DNA of 32,728 bases from Bacteroidota bacterium (GTDB lineage: Bacteria; Bacteroidota; Bacteroidia; Flavobacteriales; Flavobacteriaceae), in NCBI GenBank assembly GCA_027593245.1, contig JAQCJC010000012.1, forward strand, positions 1 to 32,728, in the 5' to 3' direction. Each line of letters starts with the position of its first letter. Positions within the stretch are counted from its first letter, which is position 1. A model generated the notes under the pieces. That model saw only the letters and a list, made by a program, of their open reading frames with translations, was not told the origin of the DNA and ran no database searches. Below are positions 26,966 through 32,728 of this stretch, in pieces. The translations under genes were made by a program, and so were the position numbers.

Positions 26966-26997
26966 GAAAACGCCTTCACAAGAGTGAAAGCGCTTTC
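26966..26997 (-). terminator. Terminator hairpin of the fad operon
   Basis: Minus strand GAAAGCGCTTTCAC-TCTT-GTGAAGGCGTTTTC: 14-bp stem including two G-T wobble positions, U-rich 3' side; 25 nt after the fadE stop. Confidence 0.7.
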
Positions 26998-27022
26998 ATC
27001 TAACCAACTAACTGCGCAAGCT

Positions 27023-28819
27023 TTAAAAGCAGTACGCATTCTCTTTATTTACCTGTTCTGCAATGCTGTTTCTTAACTCAGCAACATTAGGGTAATTTGT
27101 GTATTTTGTAAATCGTTTTAATCCCATCAGCATCATGCGTTGCTCATCGCCTTCAGCAAATGAAATAATTCCACTTTTTGCACTTTTTGAAATAACCTCA
27201 ACAGCGTTGTACAAATAAAGTTGACTCATTTCGATTTGATGTTTTTGTTCCTCAGCACTAGAACGTAAAATATTTTTCTCTGTTCTGAGTATGGCAGATT
27301 CAGCCATATAGATTTCAATCAAAATATCGGCTGCGTGTAACATCAGCTGTTGATGCTCTTCAATCTTGGGGCCATATTTTTGAATACCTGCTCCAGCCAC
27401 CATTAAAAATATTTTTTTCAGGTTTTTAATTATGGCTTTTTCTTGAGATAGAGGAGCGCTATAATCAGGTGTGTCAAAAGAAGGTATTCCCATCAACTCT
27501 TCTTGAACTTTCATGGCGGGGCCTAATAAATCAACATGACCTTTCATTGCTTTTTTGATTAACATTCCAATACAAATCATTCTGTTTATTTCATTGGTTC
27601 CTTCATAAATTCTAGCTATTCTTGCATCACGCCAAGCAGCTTCCATGGGTGTGTCTTCTGAAAAACCCATTCCTCCAAAAATTTGGATACCCTCGTCAGC
27701 GCAATTTTGAACATCTTCAGAAACGGCGACTTTGAGCAATGAACATTCTATAGCATATTCCTCAACTCCTTTTAGCTCTGCCTCTTGATGAGTATTACCC
27801 TTTTCAATTCGCAATGCGATTCGGTCCTCTATATCTTTTGCAGCTCTATAGCTCGCGGATTCTCCGACATAAGTGTTGGTGGTCATTTCAGCTAGCTTAT
27901 ATTTGATTGCTCCAAATTCGGCAATTGGAGTTTTAAATTGTTTACGCGCATTGGCGTATACTATAGCTTCATTTGTAATTCTTCGCTGAGAATCCAAACA
28001 AGCAGCAGCTAATTTAATACGGCCAATATTTAAAGCATTCATTGCTATTTTGAATCCGTTCTGACGTTCAGAAAGCATATTATCTACCGGGACTTTTGTC
28101 TCGTTAAAAAATACTTGGCGTGTTGATGAAGCTCTTATGCCGAGTTTGTGCTCTTCTTCACCCAAAGTAATACCATTTGACGCATCGTTTTCCACAATAA
28201 ATCCTGTAATGTTTTTATCATCTTCTATTCGAGCAAAAACTATAAATAGATTACAAAACCCAGCATTTGATATCCACATTTTTTGGCCTGTTATACTGAA
28301 GTATTTTCCATCTTTAGATAAGGTTGCTGTAGTTTTTCCTGAATTAGCATCGCTTCCCGCTCCTGGTTCAGTAAGGCAGTAGGCTCCAAACCATTCACCA
28401 GAGGCTAATTTTGGCACATATTTTTGTTTTTGTTCTTCAGTTCCGTAAAGGGTGATTGGCATTGTTCCAATTCCTGTGTGTGCACCAAATGCAGTACTAA
28501 AAGAACCTGTCCCACTTGAAATATATTCACAAACAAGCATAGTCGATACAAAATCCATACCCAAACCACCATAGTCTTCAGGAACTGCTACCCCAAGAAA
28601 TCCCATTTCACCTGCTTTGCGCATGACTTCTTCAGTGAGTGCATAATCTTTGGCTTCAAACCGATCGCGATGTGCAATGATTTCACGTTCATTGAATTCT
28701 TTAACGGCTTCTTTCATCATGACCTGCTCTTCCGAAAAATCTTCTGGCGTAAATACACTGTTACAATGACTTTCCTTGACAAGAAATTGTCCTCCTCTTA
28801 ATAGTTCATGTTTTTCCAT
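27023..28819 (-). CDS. fadE: Acyl-CoA dehydrogenase (FadE-like)
   Basis: GAYCLTEPGAGSDANSGKTTATL, GQKMWISNAG, QIFGGMGFSEDTPMEAAWRDARIARIYEGTNEINRM; 598 aa with long C-terminal extension. Confidence 0.9.
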   Translation of the reverse strand: MEKHELLRGGQFLVKESHCNSVFTPEDFSEEQVMMKEAVKEFNEREIIAHRDRFEAKDYALTEEVMRKAGEMGFLGVAVPEDYGGLGMDFVSTMLVCEYISSGTGSFSTAFGAHTGIGTMPITLYGTEEQKQKYVPKLASGEWFGAYCLTEPGAGSDANSGKTTATLSKDGKYFSITGQKMWISNAGFCNLFIVFARIEDDKNITGFIVENDASNGITLGEEEHKLGIRASSTRQVFFNETKVPVDNMLSERQNGFKIAMNALNIGRIKLAAACLDSQRRITNEAIVYANARKQFKTPIAEFGAIKYKLAEMTTNTYVGESASYRAAKDIEDRIALRIEKGNTHQEAELKGVEEYAIECSLLKVAVSEDVQNCADEGIQIFGGMGFSEDTPMEAAWRDARIARIYEGTNEINRMICIGMLIKKAMKGHVDLLGPAMKVQEELMGIPSFDTPDYSAPLSQEKAIIKNLKKIFLMVAGAGIQKYGPKIEEHQQLMLHAADILIEIYMAESAILRTEKNILRSSAEEQKHQIEMSQLYLYNAVEVISKSAKSGIISFAEGDEQRMMLMGLKRFTKYTNYPNVAELRNSIAEQVNKENAYCF

Positions 28820-28897
28820 AATTAACTTAATTTGAGTTTAAAGTACCGCTGTTCAATATCATTTTTATATTCTGAACTGCTCAATACTTCAATGCTG

Positions 28898-30088
28898 TTA
28901 TTTTAAAAATTCAAAGATTCCACAGGCACCTTGTCCAGTACCTACACACATTGTAACTGCGCCATATTTTGACTGCATGTTTTGCCTTCTCATTTCGTCA
29001 AAAAGTTGTACAGATAGTTTAGCACCTGTACAGCCTAAAGGATGCCCTAAAGCTATTGCTCCTCCATTAACATTGATGAGTTCTGGATTCAACCCCAACT
29101 CTCTAATCACTGCTAATGATTGAGAGGCAAAGGCCTCGTTGAGTTCAATGAGTTCTAAGTCCGTTTGCATTAATCCAGCTTGTTTTAAGGCTTTTGGTAT
29201 TGCTTTTACGGGACCAATACCCATAATCCTTGGCTCTACTCCAGCCACTGCGTAACTGACCAGTCGGGCGATAGGCTCTAAATTTAATTCTTTTACCAGA
29301 TCTTCGCTCATAACCATAACAAAAGCTGCGCCATCACTCATCTGGGAGGAGTTTCCTGCAGTTACGCTACCTCCTTGAGCAAATACTGCGCGCAATTTAG
29401 CTAAGGCTTTTAGACTAGTGCCTTTTCTTGGCCCCTCATCCTTTGTTACAGTGTACTTCTTGCTTGCTCGTTTTCCATTTTGGTTTATATAATTTTCTTC
29501 GACCTCTATAGGCACAATTTGATCCTGAAATCGGTCTTCAGCCTGTGCTTTTAATGCTTTCATATGAGAATTGAAAGCAAATTCATCTTGATCTTCTCTT
29601 GAAATATTAAACTCATTAGCAACTGCTTCGGCTGTATTGCCCATTCCCCAATAATAGTTCTCATGACCAGCGTTGATAGTGTTGTAATTTAGTTCAGGTT
29701 TGAATCCCGTCATTGGAACTGAACTCATGCTTTCAGCTCCTCCAGCAATAATACAATTGGCCATTCCAGCTTGAATCTTTGCTGTGGCCATTCCTATGGT
29801 TTCAATTCCTGAAGAACAAAATCTATTTACTGTTACGCCCGGCACATCTACGCTATTTAGTCCTATTAGTGATATAAAACGTGCCATATTAAGTCCCTGT
29901 GCTCCCTCAGGCATGGCATTTCCAACTATAACATCATCGATACGAGAAACGTCTAAGTTTGGTAATTCTTTCATCATGTGCTGAATAGTTTCAGCGCCGA
30001 GTTCATCCGCTCTTTTGAAACGAAATAAACCCTTTGGTGCTTTTCCAACGGCTGTTCTGTATGCTTTTACTATATATGCTTGTTTCAT
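28898..30088 (-). CDS. fadA: Acetyl-CoA C-acyltransferase (thiolase)
   Basis: [49 protein letters not shown]. Confidence 0.94.
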   Translation of the reverse strand: MKQAYIVKAYRTAVGKAPKGLFRFKRADELGAETIQHMMKELPNLDVSRIDDVIVGNAMPEGAQGLNMARFISLIGLNSVDVPGVTVNRFCSSGIETIGMATAKIQAGMANCIIAGGAESMSSVPMTGFKPELNYNTINAGHENYYWGMGNTAEAVANEFNISREDQDEFAFNSHMKALKAQAEDRFQDQIVPIEVEENYINQNGKRASKKYTVTKDEGPRKGTSLKALAKLRAVFAQGGSVTAGNSSQMSDGAAFVMVMSEDLVKELNLEPIARLVSYAVAGVEPRIMGIGPVKAIPKALKQAGLMQTDLELIELNEAFASQSLAVIRELGLNPELINVNGGAIALGHPLGCTGAKLSVQLFDEMRRQNMQSKYGAVTMCVGTGQGACGIFEFLK

Positions 30089-30092
30089 TTTA

Positions 30093-32486
30093 TTAGTTTC
30101 TAAGGGGTTTACCAGTTTTTAACATGTGCTGTATTCGTTCCAATGTTTTACGCTCTGTACAAAGGCTTAAAAATGCTTCGCGTTCTATATCTAGTAAATA
30201 TTGCTCACTAACCAAACTCGGCTCAGACAAATCTCCGCCAGCCATTACATAGGCTAGTTTATTTGCGATTTTTTTATCGTGGGCACTTATATAATTACTT
30301 GCTTGCATAGAATCTGTCCCAACTAAAAATATTCCAAGGGCTTGTTTTCCAAGAACTTTAATGTCTTTTCGTTTAACAGGTTTTGTGTAGCCTTGATTAG
30401 CAAGAAGTTTTGCTTGTGCTTTTGCTACAGCAATTTGTTGGGCTTTATTAACCACGACCACATCTTTTCCTTTTTGGAGAATGCCCAAATCAAAAGCTTC
30501 ATAGGCTGATGTTGCTACTTTTGCCATCCCAATCGTTAGAAAATACTCTTGTAGTATATTGAGTTCTACATCATCTTTACGAAATGAGTCTGATGCACGC
30601 ATGGCCATTTCTTTTGAGCCACCACCACCTGGAATAACACCAACCCCAAATTCGACCAAACCAATATAAGTTTCTGCAGCCGCAACCACTTTGTCGGCGT
30701 GTAAAGACAACTCACAACCGCCACCCAATGTCATTCCATGTGGTGCAGCAATTGTTGGGATAGAGGAGTAGCGCATACGCATCATAGTATCCTGAAAGTA
30801 TTTGATCGCCATATTAAGCTCATCGTATTCTTGCTCCACGGCCATCATAAAAATCATACCGATGTTAGCCCCAACTGAAAAATTAGCTCCTTGATTACCA
30901 ATCACTAAGCCTTCAAAATTCTGTTCTGCTAAATCTACAGCTTTGTTTAGTCCAGCTAAAACATCACCGCCTATAGTATTCATTTTTGATCTGAATTCGC
31001 AATTCAGGATACCATCACCTAAATCTTCAATAACCACTCCAGAATTTTTAAAGACCTCTTTTGATTTTCTAATATTATCCAAAACAATAAATGCATCTTG
31101 TCCTGGTATTTCAACTTGTTTGTTATGTTCAATTGAATAGGCTAGAGTTGCACCATTTTGGACAGTGTAAAAAGAGTTTGACCCCGAATCCAGCATATTA
31201 AAAACCCATTGTGATGGTTTTTGGCCTTCAGCGTTCATGATTTCAATTCCTTTTTGGACTCCAATGGCATCCCATATTTGAAAAGGACCATGCTCCCATC
31301 CAAATCCAGCTTTCATAGCGTTATCTATTTTGTATAAATCGTCTGATATTTCCGGAATTCTATTTGATACATAAGCAAACATGGCGGCAAAGTTTTTCCT
31401 ATAAAAATCACCTGCTTTATCTTTCCCCTTAACTAAAATACTAAATCGGTCTATGACATTATCAATCGTTTTTGTAAGTTCTAAAGTTGCGAATTTTGCA
31501 GGTTTTTTATCACGATACTCTAGAGTTTCTAAATCTAAAACGGTAATTTTTTTACCTTCCTTTTTGTAGAAACCTTGTCCTGATTTACTGCCTAACCAGT
31601 TGTTTTTCATCATTTTAGATATAAAATCTGGCAGTTGGAACAAGTGGTGAGCTTCATCTTTAGGGCAGTTTTCAAATATCCCATTTGCAACGTGAACTAG
31701 AGTGTCGAGTCCAACTACATCAACAGTTCTAAAGGTAGCAGATTTTGGGCGTCCGATTACTGGTCCGGTGAGTTTATCAATTTCTTCTACACTAAGTCCC
31801 AACTCCTTAACCTGGTGAAATAAACTTTGTATTCCAAAAATTCCAATTCTATTTCCAATAAATGCAGGAGTATCTTTAGCCACAACAGATGTTTTTCCTA
31901 AAAACTTTGATCCGTATTCATTCAAAAAAGTTAAAACAGAAGAATCCGTTTTGGGTCCAGGAATTATTTCAAAAAGGTTGAGATATCGTGCAGGATTGAA
32001 AAAGTGAGTTCCACAAAAGTGTTCTTGAAAGTCAGCACTACGTCCTTCGCTCATGAATTTTATTGGAATTCCAGATGTATTTGATGTAATTAAGGTGCCA
32101 GGAGTTCGGTGTTTTTCAAGCATTTCAAACACTTGCTTTTTGATGTCTAGGCGTTCCACTACTACTTCCATGATCCAATCTGCATCTTTGATCCTCGCAA
32201 TATCATCTTCAGTATTTCCAGTTGTGATGCGTTGTGCAAATTTTTGACTGTAAATAGGTGAGGGTTTTGATTTTAGTGCAGTTTTCAATGCATCATTTAC
32301 TAAGCGATTTCTAACGAGTTTATCCTCAAGAGTTAAACCGAGCGCTTTTTCATTATCATTCAGTGCATTTGGAATTATATCCAACAGTAGGACCTCAACG
32401 CCAATGTTTGCAAAATGACATGCAATTCCACTGCCCATAATACCAGATCCTATGATGGCAATTTTATTAATTCTTCTTTTTTTCAT
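30093..32486 (-). CDS. fadN: 3-hydroxyacyl-CoA dehydrogenase/enoyl-CoA hydratase (FadN-like domain order)
   Basis: N-terminal NAD-binding KIAIIGSGIMGSGIACHFANIGVEVLLLDI, FCGTHFFNPARYLNLFEIIPG; C-terminal crotonase HGMTLGGGCELSLHADKVVAAAETYIGLVEFGVGVIPGGGG. Confidence 0.92.
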   Translation of the reverse strand: MKKRRINKIAIIGSGIMGSGIACHFANIGVEVLLLDIIPNALNDNEKALGLTLEDKLVRNRLVNDALKTALKSKPSPIYSQKFAQRITTGNTEDDIARIKDADWIMEVVVERLDIKKQVFEMLEKHRTPGTLITSNTSGIPIKFMSEGRSADFQEHFCGTHFFNPARYLNLFEIIPGPKTDSSVLTFLNEYGSKFLGKTSVVAKDTPAFIGNRIGIFGIQSLFHQVKELGLSVEEIDKLTGPVIGRPKSATFRTVDVVGLDTLVHVANGIFENCPKDEAHHLFQLPDFISKMMKNNWLGSKSGQGFYKKEGKKITVLDLETLEYRDKKPAKFATLELTKTIDNVIDRFSILVKGKDKAGDFYRKNFAAMFAYVSNRIPEISDDLYKIDNAMKAGFGWEHGPFQIWDAIGVQKGIEIMNAEGQKPSQWVFNMLDSGSNSFYTVQNGATLAYSIEHNKQVEIPGQDAFIVLDNIRKSKEVFKNSGVVIEDLGDGILNCEFRSKMNTIGGDVLAGLNKAVDLAEQNFEGLVIGNQGANFSVGANIGMIFMMAVEQEYDELNMAIKYFQDTMMRMRYSSIPTIAAPHGMTLGGGCELSLHADKVVAAAETYIGLVEFGVGVIPGGGGSKEMAMRASDSFRKDDVELNILQEYFLTIGMAKVATSAYEAFDLGILQKGKDVVVVNKAQQIAVAKAQAKLLANQGYTKPVKRKDIKVLGKQALGIFLVGTDSMQASNYISAHDKKIANKLAYVMAGGDLSEPSLVSEQYLLDIEREAFLSLCTERKTLERIQHMLKTGKPLRN

Positions 32487-32500
32487 ATGAGTTTTGGGTA

Positions 32501-32728
32501 TTAAAATATTTTTTTAGTTTGAATCATATCTAATATTTTTTCTGAAACATCATAAAATTCATTCAATTTATCACTGCCTATTTCATGTTTTACTTTGTCG
32601 TTAAAAGTGAATACGCGTTGGCGCGAACTCTCTCTTTTCTCTAAGCCTTTGGCTGTTAGATTTATCAATACGCCACGGCCATCTACACTGGTAGACAAGC
32701 GAACAACGAGTTCGCGCTCTTCTAGAGT
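32501..32728 (-). CDS. MarR-family transcriptional regulator, C-terminal part (truncated by window edge)
   Basis: Frame remains open to the window edge: LEERELVVRLSTSVDGRGVLINLTAKGLEKRE is a MarR winged-helix wing; the listed ORF start at 32698 is an internal TTG. Confidence 0.82.
   Translation of the reverse strand, partial: TLEERELVVRLSTSVDGRGVLINLTAKGLEKRESSRQRVFTFNDKVKHEIGSDKLNEFYDVSEKILDMIQTKKIF

Noticed and set aside
32501-32698. 65-aa ORF as a complete small gene
   Set aside because: Its start is an internal TTG; the frame stays open to the window edge with MarR wing sequence, so it is a truncated larger gene
1-32728. Mobile element, phage, CRISPR, toxin-antitoxin or defence island
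   Set aside because: No transposase, integrase, direct-repeat array, cas, restriction or toxin-antitoxin-like ORFs recognised; the content reads as core chromosomal genes

Overview
This looks like an ordinary chromosomal segment from a member of the Bacteroidota, most likely Flavobacteriaceae, judging by AT-richness, TAnnTTTG-type promoters and protein families. I see about 29 coding genes and no tRNA, rRNA, CRISPR array, transposase, phage or defence genes. Gene content includes: two ECF sigma factors, one with an adjacent membrane protein; nth/bcp, oxyR and sodC for oxidative-stress functions; a PhnP-like MBL hydrolase; a dihydroorotase-family protein that has lost its metal-ligand motif; a BatA-type vWA protein; a GT2 glycosyltransferase; S10, M3 and M1 peptidases; cyclophilin; a NUDIX hydrolase; an acyltransferase; a LETM1-related protein; a large BNR/Asp-box protein; and a fadN-fadA-fadE beta-oxidation operon preceded by a MarR regulator. 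I found no clear new multi-gene system. The observations most worth following up are: (1) a nested inverted-repeat leader between a consensus-like promoter and the start codon of the first sigma factor; (2) an unannotated 47-aa ORF just downstream of that gene, closed by a good terminator; (3) the probable pseudo-dihydroorotase; (4) a very compact back-to-back promoter between nth and bcp; (5) a 483-aa conserved-looking protein of unknown function; (6) a fadNAE layout resembling that of Bacillus. All family assignments are from reading the translations, with no database search.
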